A stretch of 64,000 bases of DNA. Source: Hydrogenophaga sp. Lineage in GTDB: Bacteria > Pseudomonadota > Gammaproteobacteria > Burkholderiales > Burkholderiaceae_C. The position numbers were made by a program, and so were the translations under genes. The DNA lies in NCBI RefSeq assembly GCF_025699295.1, contig NZ_JAILWB010000005.1, forward strand, positions 1 through 64,000, written 5' to 3'. Shown here piece by piece: positions 8,941-17,603 of the stretch (position 1 is the first letter of the stretch; each line of letters opens with the position of its first letter). The notes beneath the pieces were generated by a model. It was given only the letters and a program-made list of their open reading frames with translations, was not told the origin of the DNA and searched no databases.

Positions 8941-10122
8941 ATGAACGCCCCCAGCCCCCGAACTGCCTCCACCCGGCGCTTTGACGTCGTCATCCGCGGG
9001 GCCGGTGTGGTGGGACAGACCCTGGCCCTGCTGCTGGCGCGCGACCGTCTGCGCGTGGCCCTGGTGGGCGCACCCCGCGCCACCGCCCTCGATACGCCCG
9101 ATGTGCGCGCCTACGCGATCAACGCGGCTTCGCGCGATCTGCTGCGTTCGGTGCGCGCCTGGCCCGAATCGGGTCCCCAGGACGACACGCGCGCGACGCC
9201 CGTCACGCCGGTGAGCGCCATGCAGGTCTGGGGCGACGATGGCGGCGAGCTGCAGTTCTCGGCCGACGACCAGGGCACCGACGCACTGACCTGGATCGTC
9301 GACGTGCCGGCACTGGAACAGCGACTGGCCGACGCGATCAGCTTCCAGGCCGGCATCGAGTGTCTGGACGAGACAGCGCCAACCACCGCCGCCCTTACCG
9401 TGGTCTGCGAAGGCAAGCGCAGCCGCACGCGCGAGGAACTCGGGCTGGAGTTCGAGGTGCAGCCCTACCCTCACAAGGCCGTGGCCGCGCGGCTGCGCTG
9501 CGATCAGCCGCACGGCGGCATTGCCCGGCAGTGGTTCACCCAGGGCGAGGTCATGGCGCTGCTGCCGCTGGGCGGGGCCCAGGGGAACTCCGTCGCGCTC
9601 GTCTGGTCTGTTCCTTCACAGCAGGCCGACACCTGGCTGCAAGCCGATCCCACCATCTTCACCCAGGCGCTGCAGGCACGCTGCGCGCAAGCCCTGGGCC
9701 ACATGCACATGGAAAGCCCTGCCCAGGCCTGGCCTCTGGAACACTCGCGCGCCCAGCGCTGGATCACCCGCACCGCCCGCGGCGGCGTGGCGCTGGCCGG
9801 CGACGCGGCGCACACCCTGCACCCTCTGGCCGGCCAGGGCCTCAACGTCGGCCTGGCCGACGTGGCCGAGCTGGCGCGCGTGCTGCGGGAACGCGAGTAC
9901 TGGCGAGACCTGGGCGACCTCAAACTGCTGCGCCGCTACGAGCGCGCGCGCGCCGCCGAGGTGGGCGCCATGGGCTGGGTCACCGACGGCCTGTTCGGCC
10001 TGTTCGCCCACACCGATTCGCGCGTGCAGGCGCTGCGCAACTGGGGCCTCAACGGCTTCGACCGCAGCGGACCGATCAAGCACTGGATCGCGCGACAGGC
10101 CATGGGCCAGTCGGTCGCCTGA
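8941..10122 (+). CDS. UbiH/UbiF/VisC-family FAD-dependent hydroxylase
   Basis: A 393-residue class A flavoprotein monooxygenase, probably in ubiquinone ring hydroxylation. The N-terminal dinucleotide fold is VVIRGAGVVGQTLALLLARDRLRVALVG. The second FAD motif GDAAHTLHPLAGQGLNVGLADV is the UbiH/COQ6 family signature. Which ring position it modifies cannot be told. The ATG at 8941 is supported by a -10 hexamer 6 nt upstream, suggesting a leaderless transcript. dsbC follows about 65 bp downstream on the same strand, so the two may be cotranscribed. Confidence 0.88.
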   Translation: MNAPSPRTASTRRFDVVIRGAGVVGQTLALLLARDRLRVALVGAPRATALDTPDVRAYAINAASRDLLRSVRAWPESGPQDDTRATPVTPVSAMQVWGDDGGELQFSADDQGTDALTWIVDVPALEQRLADAISFQAGIECLDETAPTTAALTVVCEGKRSRTREELGLEFEVQPYPHKAVAARLRCDQPHGGIARQWFTQGEVMALLPLGGAQGNSVALVWSVPSQQADTWLQADPTIFTQALQARCAQALGHMHMESPAQAWPLEHSRAQRWITRTARGGVALAGDAAHTLHPLAGQGLNVGLADVAELARVLREREYWRDLGDLKLLRRYERARAAEVGAMGWVTDGLFGLFAHTDSRVQALRNWGLNGFDRSGPIKHWIARQAMGQSVA

Positions 10123-10186
10123 GCAACGCAGGCGCACGCACCCACTTTCCCCCGACGACCCCGAACGCCACCCGATGGCCCCCACG

Positions 10187-10903
10187 ATGAAACTGATCAA
10201 AACCCTCCTGCTGGCGGTGCTCGCCACCCTGACGCTGACCACCGCCTTCGCGCAGGATGCGACCATCCGCAAGAACCTGGCCGAGCGCCTGCCCAACCTG
10301 CCGCCGATCGACGAAATCAGCAAGACGCCCATGCCCGGCGTGTTCGAGGTGCGTTTCAACCAGACCGAGATCTTCTACACCGACGCCGAAGGCAACTACG
10401 TGCTGCAAGGTTCGATGATCGACACCAAGGCGCGCGTGGACCTGACCGAGCAGCGCCTGGACAAGCTCACGGCGATCGCGTTCAAGGACCTGCCGCTCAA
10501 GGACGCCTTCACCATCGTGCGCGGCAACGGCAAGCGCAAGATGGCTGTGTTCGAAGACCCCAATTGCGGCTACTGCAAGCGCTTCGAACGCGACCTGATG
10601 CAGATCGACAACGTGACCGTGCATGTCTTCCTCTACCCCATCCTGAGCGCGGACTCGGGCGAGAAGTCCCGCCACATCTGGTGCGCCCGGGACAAGGGCA
10701 AGGCCTTCCTGGACTGGATGGTGCGCGACGTGACGCCGCCAGCGGCCACCTGTGACGCCTCGGCCGTGGCGCGCAACTTCGAGTTCGGCAAGAAGGCGCG
10801 CATCACCGGCACGCCAACCATCTTCTTTGCCGACGGCTCGCGCGTGCCTGGCGCCATTGGCGCCGACCGCATCGAAAAAATGCTCGCCAGCGCCAAGCCT
10901 TGA
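10187..10903 (+). CDS. dsbC: Thiol:disulfide interchange protein DsbC
   Basis: Periplasmic disulfide isomerase, about 238 residues. It has a signal peptide (MKLIKTLLLAVLATLTLTTAFAQ), an N-terminal dimerisation domain (PGVFEVRF...IFYTDAEGNYVLQGSMID) and a thioredoxin-fold domain with the CGYC active site at Cys127-Cys130 (PNCGYCKRFE) and the cis-Pro loop GTPTIFF. DsbD would keep it reduced. A second ATG at 10175, four codons upstream in frame, is an equally possible start; neither has a clear ribosome binding site. The stop overlaps the TTG start of the M61 peptidase gene. Confidence 0.93.
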   Translation: MKLIKTLLLAVLATLTLTTAFAQDATIRKNLAERLPNLPPIDEISKTPMPGVFEVRFNQTEIFYTDAEGNYVLQGSMIDTKARVDLTEQRLDKLTAIAFKDLPLKDAFTIVRGNGKRKMAVFEDPNCGYCKRFERDLMQIDNVTVHVFLYPILSADSGEKSRHIWCARDKGKAFLDWMVRDVTPPAATCDASAVARNFEFGKKARITGTPTIFFADGSRVPGAIGADRIEKMLASAKP

Positions 10904-12702
10904 GCCCGCGTCGCGCTCCCTCCTCCGCCGGCGTGCGCTACACCGTCTCGGTGCGGGACGCGCACGCCCACCTGTTCGAGATCACGCTGCGGGTGGCCCA
11001 GCCCGCGAAGAACCAGCGGCTGAGCCTGCCGGTGTGGATACCGGGCAGCTACCTGGTGCGCGAGTTCTCGCAGCACCTGCAACAGCTGCGCGCATGGCAG
11101 AACGACCAGCCGGTGCCCCTGAAGCAGCTCGACAAGCACCGCTGGCAGGCGCAAGCCGAGGCCGGCGTACCCCTGGAACTGCGCTATCAGGTCTATGCCT
11201 TCGACGCCTCGGTGCGCACCGCCTTCCTTGATGCATCGCGCGGCTTTTTCAATGCGACCAGCCTGTGCCTGCGGGTGCTCGGTCAGGAAGACGTGGCGCA
11301 TGCACTGGAGATCGCGACCAGCTCGGCGACCGCGGGCTGGCAGGTCGCCACGGGCCTGACGCCGCAGAAGGTGGATGGTGCCGGATTCGGCCACTACTTC
11401 GCCGAGAGCTACGACGAACTTGCCGACTGCCCGGTGGAGATGGGCCGCTTCTGGAGCGCAGGCTTCACCGCCGGTGGTGTCGAGCACCGCTTCGTCGTCA
11501 GTGGCGCGGGCGACTGGCTGGACGGCGAGCGCCTGATCGAGGACACGCGCAGGATCTGCGAGACGCAGATCGCCTTCTGGCACGGCAAACAACCGCCGCC
11601 TTTCTCGCGCTACGTCTTCATGCTGCATGCGAGCGCCGACGGCTACGGCGGTCTGGAGCACCGCAACTCCACCGCGCTGATCTGCCAGCGTGCCGACCTG
11701 CCGCGCCCACCGGCACCGGGCGACAAGCCCGTGGCCCTGAAAGCCACCGACGGATACACCACGCTGCTGGGCCTGATCAGCCACGAGTACTTCCACACCT
11801 GGAACGTCAAGCGCCTGCGCCCGGCCGAGTTCGCGCGCTACGACTACGACACCGAGAACCACACCGGACTGCTGTGGTTCTTCGAAGGCTTCACCAGCTA
11901 CTACGACGACCTGATGCTGCGCCGCGCCGGCCTGATCGACGACGCGGCCTACCTGCAGCTGGTGACCAAGACCATCAACCAGGTGCAGCAGACACCGGGC
12001 CGTCTGGTGCAGACCGTGGCCGAGGCCAGCTTCGACGCCTGGGTGAAGTACTACCGCGTCAACGAGAACACGCCCAACGCCACCGTGAGCTACTACACCA
12101 AGGGCGCGCTGGTGGCCCTGTGCCTGGACCTGACCCTGCGCGCCGAGGGTCACAGCTCGCTCGATGCGGTGATGCGCGAACTCTGGCAGCGCTGCGAGGG
12201 TGGACCGATGCGCGAGACCGACCTGCTGCGCGCGCTCAAACGCCTGGGCCGACGCAGCTACGAGGGCGAGATCGCAGCCTGGGTGCACAGCACCGATGAA
12301 CTGCCGCTGTCGTCTCTGCTGCAGGACCAGGGGGTGAAGGTGACGCACGACAAGGCACCGCTGGCGCAGCAGCTGGGCCTGCGGGTGAGCGAGGCCAACG
12401 GCGTGCTGCAGCTCAAAACGGTGCTGCGCGGTGGCGCGGCCGAGGCCGCGGGCATGGCCGCGGGCGACGAATGGCTGGGCGTGGAGTTCGCTTCTCCGGC
12501 ACCCGGTACAGCGCCCGAGGCCTGGCGCATCCACAAGCTCGACGAGATCCCGGCACTGCGTGCGCAAAGGGCGCAGCTCACCGCCCTGATGTCGCGCGAC
12601 AGACGCCTCGTGCGCTGTGCGCTGAACTGGCCCACCACATCGCATGCGGTGCGGCTCGCCGTGGAAGACGCTTCGCACCTGGCCACCTGGCTGGCGGCCT
12701 GA
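10900..12702 (+). CDS. M61 family metallopeptidase with PDZ domain
   Basis: A 600-residue member of the glycyl aminopeptidase family. The N-terminal beta-domain (RYTVSVRDAHAHLFEITLRV) is followed by the gluzincin active site HEYFHTWNVKRLRP, with zinc ligands His295 and His299 and catalytic Glu296; the third ligand is probably Glu329 in WFFEGFTSYYDD. A PDZ-like region lies near residue 500 (LKTVLRGGAAEAAGMAAGDEWLGV). No clear signal peptide is seen. The start is a TTG at 10900 overlapping the dsbC stop (TTGA); no ATG is available before the conserved region. Physiological substrates of these bacterial peptidases are unknown. Confidence 0.88.
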   Translation: MSPRRAPSSAGVRYTVSVRDAHAHLFEITLRVAQPAKNQRLSLPVWIPGSYLVREFSQHLQQLRAWQNDQPVPLKQLDKHRWQAQAEAGVPLELRYQVYAFDASVRTAFLDASRGFFNATSLCLRVLGQEDVAHALEIATSSATAGWQVATGLTPQKVDGAGFGHYFAESYDELADCPVEMGRFWSAGFTAGGVEHRFVVSGAGDWLDGERLIEDTRRICETQIAFWHGKQPPPFSRYVFMLHASADGYGGLEHRNSTALICQRADLPRPPAPGDKPVALKATDGYTTLLGLISHEYFHTWNVKRLRPAEFARYDYDTENHTGLLWFFEGFTSYYDDLMLRRAGLIDDAAYLQLVTKTINQVQQTPGRLVQTVAEASFDAWVKYYRVNENTPNATVSYYTKGALVALCLDLTLRAEGHSSLDAVMRELWQRCEGGPMRETDLLRALKRLGRRSYEGEIAAWVHSTDELPLSSLLQDQGVKVTHDKAPLAQQLGLRVSEANGVLQLKTVLRGGAAEAAGMAAGDEWLGVEFASPAPGTAPEAWRIHKLDEIPALRAQRAQLTALMSRDRRLVRCALNWPTTSHAVRLAVEDASHLATWLAA

Positions 12703-12717
12703 CACGGCCGCAACGGA

Positions 12718-13287
12718 TCAGACTTTCGGCAGGCGCGCGACGAGCTCGTCGTCGAAACGCTGCACCGTGGCCAAATTCTTGAAGTTCTTCAGACCGTCCC
12801 GGATGCGCGGGAGGGCGATCTGCAGGTCGACCGGTGTCTTGCAGGCCTCGACGCGCAGGGCCAGCGGCTCGCCCATGGGGCCCAGCTGGTCGTTGATGAA
12901 GCGCACCACCAGGCGGCGCGCCTCGCTGAAGGGCAAGGTCGGAACGGGCGCTGGCTCCTGGGCAGCCGGCGTCAGCGAAGCCAGATCGGCGGGCACGGTG
13001 ACCTGTTGCTGCGGGTCACTCACCGCAGGGGCTGCGCCGCCTTCCATGGCGTGCAACACCGGATGCCCCGCGGCATCCACCTGGGCGATCCATCCCGCCG
13101 AGGCGAGCTGATCCAGCAGCGGCGCGGCCAGGCCGTCGCCCCCCAGCAGCTTGTCCAGATCGGCCACCGAGCGCTTGCCGTCGATCATGATCAGCAGCGA
13201 GCGCAGGCGTGGCCCCAGTTCCGGCGGACGGGAGCTCAAGGCATCTCGGCCCTGGTCCGTCTTGGCAAACAATGTGTTTCTGTCCAT
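12718..13287 (-). CDS. Conserved protein of unknown function
   Basis: A 189-residue soluble protein that I cannot assign. The N-terminal ~80 residues (LGPRLRSLLIMIDGKRSVADLDKLLG, then LLDQLASAGWIAQVD) look like a small winged-helix or PatD-like module. The central part is low-complexity Ala/Pro, and the C-terminal half (SEARRLVVRFINDQLGPMGEPLALRVEACK) is helical. Similar short regions occur in Burkholderiales regulators (recollection, not checked). No signal peptide or membrane helix. It is convergent with the M61 gene and separated by 111 bp from paaK, so it is probably a single-gene unit. Confidence 0.7.
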   Translation of the reverse strand: MDRNTLFAKTDQGRDALSSRPPELGPRLRSLLIMIDGKRSVADLDKLLGGDGLAAPLLDQLASAGWIAQVDAAGHPVLHAMEGGAAPAVSDPQQQVTVPADLASLTPAAQEPAPVPTLPFSEARRLVVRFINDQLGPMGEPLALRVEACKTPVDLQIALPRIRDGLKNFKNLATVQRFDDELVARLPKV

Positions 13288-13398
13288 GGCATCCCAAACG
13301 TTGCCGAAATGTACGGCGCGAGAAGGACGATGCCAAGCGGGTAGACCCCGCAGAGCACCCGATTTGTGCGCAGGCTGTCACACAGGGGGCAGTCGCGT

Positions 13399-14694
13399 TC
13401 AGGACTTTCTCAGGTCGACCACCCGCTTCGCCTTGCCCTGGCTGCGTTCGACACCGCCCTCGGGCTTGAGCTGCACGTCCACGCTGCTGCCGATGAACAC
13501 CTTGATGTCATGCTGCAGCAGGCGCGCCGCGCTGCGCGCTTCCTCACTGTCGGGCGCGAGTCCGGCGCGGGTCTCCACCACCACCATCAGGTCGTCCATC
13601 GGCCCCTTGCGCGTGAGCACGCACTGGTAGTGGGCGCTGAGTTCGGCGCGCTTGAGGATGAGCTCCTCGATCTGCGTGGGGAACACGTTGACACCGCGCA
13701 CGATCATCATGTCGTCGCTGCGGCCCGTGATCTTTTCCATGCGGCGCATGGTGCGCGCCGTGCCGGGCAGCAGGCGCGTGAGGTCGCGCGTGCGGTAGCG
13801 GATGATGGGCAACGCCTCCTTGGTCAGACTGGTGAACACCAGCTCGCCCAGTTCGCCATCGGGCAGCGGCTCGCCGGTCTCGGGGTGAATGATCTCGGGG
13901 AAGAAATGGTCCTCCCAGATCGTCGGTCCGTCCTTGGTCTCGACGCATTCGTTGGCCACACCCGGGCCCATCACCTCCGACAGGCCGTAGATGTCGACCG
14001 CGTCAATGCCCATGCGCGCCTCGATCGCCACCCGCATGTCGTTCGTCCATGGCTCGGCGCCAAAAATGCCGATGCGCAGGCTGCTTTCGCGCGGGTCCAG
14101 ACCCAGGCGCTCGAACTCGTCGGCAATCGCCAGCATATAGCTGGGCGTGACCATGATGATGTCAGGCCGGAAATCCTGCATCAGCTGCACCTGGCGCTCG
14201 GTCTGGCCGCCGCCGAAAGGCACCACCGTCAGGCCGAGTTTCTCGGCGCCATAGTGCGCGCCCAGACCACCCGTGAACAGGCCGTAGCCGTAGCTCACGT
14301 GCACGAGGTCGCCGGGGCGCGCGCCGCTGGCGCGGATGCTGCGCGCCACCACCGTGGCCCAGGTGTCGATGTCCTTCAAGGTGTAGCCGACCACCGTGGG
14401 CTTGCCCGTGGTGCCGCTGCTGGCGTGGATGCGCGCGCACCGCTCCCGCGGCACAGCGAACATGCCGAACGGGTAGCTGTCGCGCAGGTCCTTCTTGGTC
14501 GTGAAGGGAAATTTCGCCAGATCGGCAAGGCTGCGGCAGTCGTCCGGGTGCACGCCGGCGGCGTCGAACTTGGTGCGGTACACAGGTGAGTTCGCGTAGG
14601 CGTGGCGCAGCGTGCCCTGCAGCCGCTTGAGCTGCAGCGCGCGCAATTCATCGAGGCTCGCCTTCTCGATCGGTTCCAGTGGAAAGGTCTTCAT
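13399..14694 (-). CDS. paaK: Phenylacetate--CoA ligase
   Basis: Cytoplasmic adenylate-forming ligase that activates phenylacetate to phenylacetyl-CoA, the first step of the aerobic phenylacetate pathway. Its 431 residues match the family length. It shows the AMP-binding loop HASSGTTGKPTVVGYT, the YGLSEVMGPGV core motif, YRTRDL with the adenylate-binding Asp, and the C-terminal hinge region GRSDDMMIVRGVNVFPTQIEE. It is the last gene of the leftward paaG-paaI-paaK operon; its ATG overlaps the paaI stop (ATGA). Confidence 0.95.
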   Translation of the reverse strand: MKTFPLEPIEKASLDELRALQLKRLQGTLRHAYANSPVYRTKFDAAGVHPDDCRSLADLAKFPFTTKKDLRDSYPFGMFAVPRERCARIHASSGTTGKPTVVGYTLKDIDTWATVVARSIRASGARPGDLVHVSYGYGLFTGGLGAHYGAEKLGLTVVPFGGGQTERQVQLMQDFRPDIIMVTPSYMLAIADEFERLGLDPRESSLRIGIFGAEPWTNDMRVAIEARMGIDAVDIYGLSEVMGPGVANECVETKDGPTIWEDHFFPEIIHPETGEPLPDGELGELVFTSLTKEALPIIRYRTRDLTRLLPGTARTMRRMEKITGRSDDMMIVRGVNVFPTQIEELILKRAELSAHYQCVLTRKGPMDDLMVVVETRAGLAPDSEEARSAARLLQHDIKVFIGSSVDVQLKPEGGVERSQGKAKRVVDLRKS

Positions 14695-15137
14695 GATGTC
14701 TTGTCGTCCTCGGGAAACACGGTGCCGGCAATGGTGGCGCTCTTGCCCCGGAACAGGGCCACGACCTCGCCGCGCTGGTTGCTCACGCGCATGTCGTAGA
14801 TGCCGTGGCGCCCCGACAGCGTCTGCTCCAGGCCCTCGCAGGTGAGCACGTCACCTGCGTGCGCAGGCCGCAGGAACTCGATGCTGCAGCCCGCGGCCAC
14901 GGTGTTGCGGTTGTGGCTGTTGCAGGCGAATGCGAAAGTGGAATCGGCCAGCGTGAAGATGAAGCCACCGTGGCAGATCTGGTGGCCGTTGAGGTGCAGT
15001 GGGCGCACCGCCATGCGCATCACCGCGCGGCCCGGCTCGCAGGCCAGCAACTCCATGCCCATGGTGTCCTTGCTCGCGGTGTCGACCGCGAACATCGTCT
15101 CGCCGACCTTTTTTGCCTTGTCCTGCGGGCTCATCAT
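14691..15137 (-). CDS. paaI: Hydroxyphenylacetyl-CoA thioesterase PaaI
   Basis: Hotdog-fold thioesterase of about 148 residues. In the phenylacetate pathway it hydrolyses dead-end ring-hydroxylated CoA thioesters and so recycles CoA. The family motif HGGFIFTLADSTFAFACNS carries the catalytic Asp in the central helix. The N-terminal DKAKKVGETMFAVDTASKDTMGMELL matches PaaI. Two adjacent in-frame ATGs (15137, 15134) are possible starts; both overlap the end of paaG, so translational coupling is likely. Confidence 0.93.
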   Translation of the reverse strand: MMSPQDKAKKVGETMFAVDTASKDTMGMELLACEPGRAVMRMAVRPLHLNGHQICHGGFIFTLADSTFAFACNSHNRNTVAAGCSIEFLRPAHAGDVLTCEGLEQTLSGRHGIYDMRVSNQRGEVVALFRGKSATIAGTVFPEDDKTS

Positions 15138-15928
15138 GCGCCCTTGAACCGGGCCGGGCGCTTCTCGCGAAATGCCATCACACCTTCGATGTAGTCGTGC
15201 GTGCGGCCCAGTGCCGACTGGGTGTCGCGCTCGACATCGAGGTGTTCGTCGAGCGAGCGCGTGGCCGCGTCGCGCAGCAGCGCGCGCGTGGCCACCAGCG
15301 CCTTCGTGGGCATCATGGCCAGGCGTTCGGCCAGCGCGAGCGCGGCGCCCACGCAATCGTCGGTCACGTCCCACACCATGCCCCACTCCTTCGCCTGCGC
15401 GGCAGGCAGCTTGTCGCCCGTCATGGCCAGCGCCATGGCGCGCGCCAGCCCCAGGCGTTCAACCAGAAACCAGCTGCCGCCAGCATCGGGCACCAGGCCG
15501 ATCTTGCTGAACGCCTGGATGAAGCTCGCACCGGAGGCGGCGATGGCGATGTCGCAGGTCATGGCCAGCGAAGCGCCTGCGCCCGCGGCCACGCCGTTCA
15601 CTGCTGCGATCGTGGGCATGCGCAGGCTCTGCAGCCGGCGCACGGTGGGGTTGAAGGCCTGGTCAATCACCGGGCCCGGGTCGGCGCGTTGCACCAGATC
15701 AGGCCCGGGCTCGAAGTCGAACTCGGCCAGGTCGGCGCCGGCACAGAAGCCGCGTCCCGCGCCGGTGATGACCAGGGCGCGCACCGACGGGTTGGCCTCG
15801 GCCTGGTCCAGCGCGGCCCAGAGCTCGCGGTGCATCTGGCGCGTGAAGCTGTTGAGGGCGTCGGGGCGGTTGAGCGTGACCAGGGCCACGGCCCCGCGCT
15901 CTTCATACACCACAGTGGCTGTGCTCAT
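15134..15928 (-). CDS. paaG: 2-(1,2-epoxy-1,2-dihydrophenyl)acetyl-CoA isomerase PaaG
   Basis: Crotonase-fold enzyme of 264 residues. PaaG isomerises ring-1,2-epoxyphenylacetyl-CoA to the oxepin and also moves double bonds in later intermediates. Visible: ALVTLNRPDALNSF at the N-terminus, the GAGRGFCAGADLAEFD oxyanion segment, AAVNGVAAGAGASLAMTCDIAIA, and the PaaG-typical SFIQAFSKIGLVPDAGGSW with the catalytic Asp. It is assigned to paaG rather than paaF from that segment and the paaI-paaK neighbours. It is the first gene of the leftward operon and faces paaF across a palindromic operator. Confidence 0.92.
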   Translation of the reverse strand: MSTATVVYEERGAVALVTLNRPDALNSFTRQMHRELWAALDQAEANPSVRALVITGAGRGFCAGADLAEFDFEPGPDLVQRADPGPVIDQAFNPTVRRLQSLRMPTIAAVNGVAAGAGASLAMTCDIAIAASGASFIQAFSKIGLVPDAGGSWFLVERLGLARAMALAMTGDKLPAAQAKEWGMVWDVTDDCVGAALALAERLAMMPTKALVATRALLRDAATRSLDEHLDVERDTQSALGRTHDYIEGVMAFREKRPARFKGA

Positions 15929-15978
15929 GCTTGGCTTGTCTCCATGTTGTCGTTGCTGGGTCTGGCCGCAATTTACCA

Positions 15979-16002
15979 TTAACCAACCAATCGGTCGGCT
16001 AA
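15979..16002. promoter_or_regulatory. TetR-type (PaaR-like) palindromic operator between paaG and paaF
   Basis: The two 12-bp half sites are TTAACCAACCAA and TCGGTCGGCTAA; the second reads TTAGCCGACCGA in reverse, so 9 of 12 positions match and all mismatches are A/G. AACCRACCRR-type palindromes of this kind are operators of the TetR-family regulator PaaR in Betaproteobacteria (recalled). It lies against possible promoter elements in both directions (TATAGT at 16027-16032 for paaF; TAAATT at 15970-15975 on the minus strand for paaG), so a bound repressor could block both operons. No paaR gene is in the window. Confidence 0.6.
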
Positions 16003-16069
16003 TTTTTGCCACAAGTGCCTGCCCGATATAGTGAGGGACTTTCCATCGACCGCAGCCTGAGGAGACTTC

Positions 16070-16858
16070 ATGACCACCGCCACCCCACCCGAATGCATCA
16101 CCGTGCGCACCGAAGGCCGCGTGGGCATCGTCACGCTCAACCGCCCCAAGCAGCTCAACGCGCTCAACAACCAGTTGATGGACGAACTGGGCGCCGCGCT
16201 CAAGGCCTTCGACGCGGACGACAGCATCGGCTGCATGATCGTCACCGGCAGCGAGAAGGCCTTTGCCGCAGGCGCCGACATCGGCGCGATGGCGACCTAC
16301 ACCTTCGCCGATGTCTACAAGGGCGACTACATCACGCGCAACTGGGAGACCATCCGCAGCGTGCGCAAACCGGTGATCGCAGCGGTGAGCGGCTTCGCCC
16401 TGGGCGGCGGCTGCGAACTCGCCATGATGTGCGACTTCATCATCGCGGCCGACAACGCGAAGTTCGGCCAGCCCGAGATCAAGCTCGGCATCATCCCCGG
16501 CGCGGGTGGCACGCAGCGCCTGCCGCGCGCGGTGGGCAAGGCCAAGACCATGGACATGGTGCTCACCAGCCGCATGATGGACGCGGTGGAGGCCGAGCGC
16601 GCCGGCCTGGTCAGCCGCGTGGTGCCTCTGGACAAGCTGATGGACGAGGCCCTGGGCGCCGCGCTGGTCATCTGTGGTCTCTCGCTGCCCAGTGTGATGG
16701 CGGCCAAGGAAGCGGTGAACCGCTCGTTCGAAGGCACGCTCTCCGACGGCGTGATGTTCGAGCGCCGTCTGTTCCACGCCCTGTTCGCCACAGCCGACCA
16801 GAAGGAAGGCATGGACGCCTTCGTGAACAAGCGCAAGCCGGTGTTCCAGCACGGCTGA
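16070..16858 (+). CDS. paaF: 2,3-dehydroadipyl-CoA hydratase / enoyl-CoA hydratase (PaaF-like)
   Basis: Crotonase-fold hydratase of 262 residues with both catalytic glutamates in the expected motifs: [18 protein letters not shown] and [22 protein letters not shown]. The oxyanion-hole segment [14 protein letters not shown] is also typical of classical short-chain enoyl-CoA hydratases. In the phenylacetate pathway PaaF hydrates 2,3-dehydroadipyl-CoA. The paaF name rests on the divergent paa operon and shared operator; a general fatty-acid enoyl-CoA hydratase cannot be excluded. A GAGGAG ribosome binding site precedes the ATG. Confidence 0.88.
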   Translation: MTTATPPECITVRTEGRVGIVTLNRPKQLNALNNQLMDELGAALKAFDADDSIGCMIVTGSEKAFAAGADIGAMATYTFADVYKGDYITRNWETIRSVRKPVIAAVSGFALGGGCELAMMCDFIIAADNAKFGQPEIKLGIIPGAGGTQRLPRAVGKAKTMDMVLTSRMMDAVEAERAGLVSRVVPLDKLMDEALGAALVICGLSLPSVMAAKEAVNRSFEGTLSDGVMFERRLFHALFATADQKEGMDAFVNKRKPVFQHG

Positions 16859-16877
16859 GCGCCCTTCAAAAGCTCGC

Positions 16878-16883
16878 TATAAT
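16878..16883 (+). promoter_or_regulatory. -10 box of the tRNA-Met gene
   Basis: Perfect TATAAT 12 nt upstream of the first base of the mature tRNA. The -35 region lies at the end of paaF and matches poorly. Confidence 0.65.
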
Positions 16884-16895
16884 GCGCGCTTCGCT

Positions 16896-16972
16896 GGCGA
16901 TATAGCTCAGTTGGTTAGAGCGCAGCATTCATAATGCTGATGTCGGTGGTTCAAGTCCACCTATCGCCACCA
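16896..16972 (+). tRNA. tRNA-Met (CAT), elongator
   Basis: A 77-nt cloverleaf with encoded CCA. The acceptor stem pairs GGCGATA with TATCGCC, followed by discriminator A. The D-arm is TAGCTCAGTTGGTTAGAGC, the anticodon stem CAGCA/TGCTG encloses TTCATAA with CAT at 16930-16932, and the T-arm is GGTGGTTCAAGTCCACC. It lacks the initiator features (unpaired first base, three G-C pairs at the anticodon stem). A CAT anticodon could also belong to tRNA-Ile2 (lysidine-modified); the overall sequence resembles elongator Met. Confidence 0.92.
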
Positions 16973-16983
16973 GCATTTCAGGA

Positions 16984-17014
16984 AGCGGGTTCCGGCAACG
17001 GAGCCCGCTTTTTT
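16984..17014 (+). terminator. Intrinsic terminator of the tRNA-Met gene
   Basis: An 11-bp stem AGCGGGTTCCG/CGGAGCCCGCT (one G-U pair) closed by a GCAA tetraloop and followed by six T in 17009-17014. It lies 12 nt past the CCA end and only 7 nt before the yaeQ start codon. Confidence 0.88.
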
Positions 17015-17020
17015 CATTTC

Positions 17021-17581
17021 ATGGCCCTCAAGTCCACCATCTTCAAGGCGAATCTGCAGATCGCCGACATCGACCACGGTTACTACGCCGACCACGCGCT
17101 CACCCTGGCTCGCCACCCCAGCGAGACCGACGAGCGCATGATGGTGCGTCTGGTGGCGCTGGCGATCCACGCGCACGAACTGCAGGACACCTGCCGGGGT
17201 GACGGCACGCTGGCTTTCGGCGCCGGCCTGTCCGATCCGGACGACCCGGACGTCTCGCTGACCGACTTCACCGGCCGCAAGCGCCTGTGGATCGAGGTGG
17301 GACAGCCCGAGGACAAGCCGCTGGCCAAAGCGTGCAGCAAGGCCGACGCGGTGGTGGTCTACGCCTTCGGCAGCGCGGCCGATGTGTGGTGGCGCGGCAT
17401 CGAGGGCAAGCTCTCGCGGCTCGACCGGCTGCAGGCCTGGCGCCTGCCGACCGAGGTGGCACCGGCGCTGGCCCAGTTGGCCGAGCGCAGCATGCAGCTG
17501 CAGGCCACAGTGCAGGAAAGCGCGCTCACCCTCTCCAGCGACCGCGGCAGCGTGCACATCGAGCCGCTGCGCTGGAAATAA
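17021..17581 (+). CDS. yaeQ: YaeQ family protein
   Basis: A 186-residue protein of the YaeQ family, which has a PD-(D/E)XK nuclease-like fold. Visible: the family start MALKSTIFKANLQIADIDHGYYADHALTLARHPSETDERMMVRL (only the ends matter: MALKST and DERMM), GLSDPDDPDVSLTDFTGRKRLWIEVGQPEDKPLAKACSKAD. The Asp, Glu and Lys positions of the nuclease-like core (D..IEVGQP) are present. Biochemical function is not established. The ATG lies 7 nt after the tRNA terminator, so translation from tRNA readthrough RNA would start at the edge of a stable hairpin. Confidence 0.88.
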   Translation: MALKSTIFKANLQIADIDHGYYADHALTLARHPSETDERMMVRLVALAIHAHELQDTCRGDGTLAFGAGLSDPDDPDVSLTDFTGRKRLWIEVGQPEDKPLAKACSKADAVVVYAFGSAADVWWRGIEGKLSRLDRLQAWRLPTEVAPALAQLAERSMQLQATVQESALTLSSDRGSVHIEPLRWK

Positions 17582-17603
17582 GTCCACGGCACCGAACCGC
17601 GCC

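Noticed and set aside
15929-16852. Extension of paaG to a 572-residue fusion
   Set aside because: The frame continues antisense through paaF; the conserved crotonase start is at 15928.
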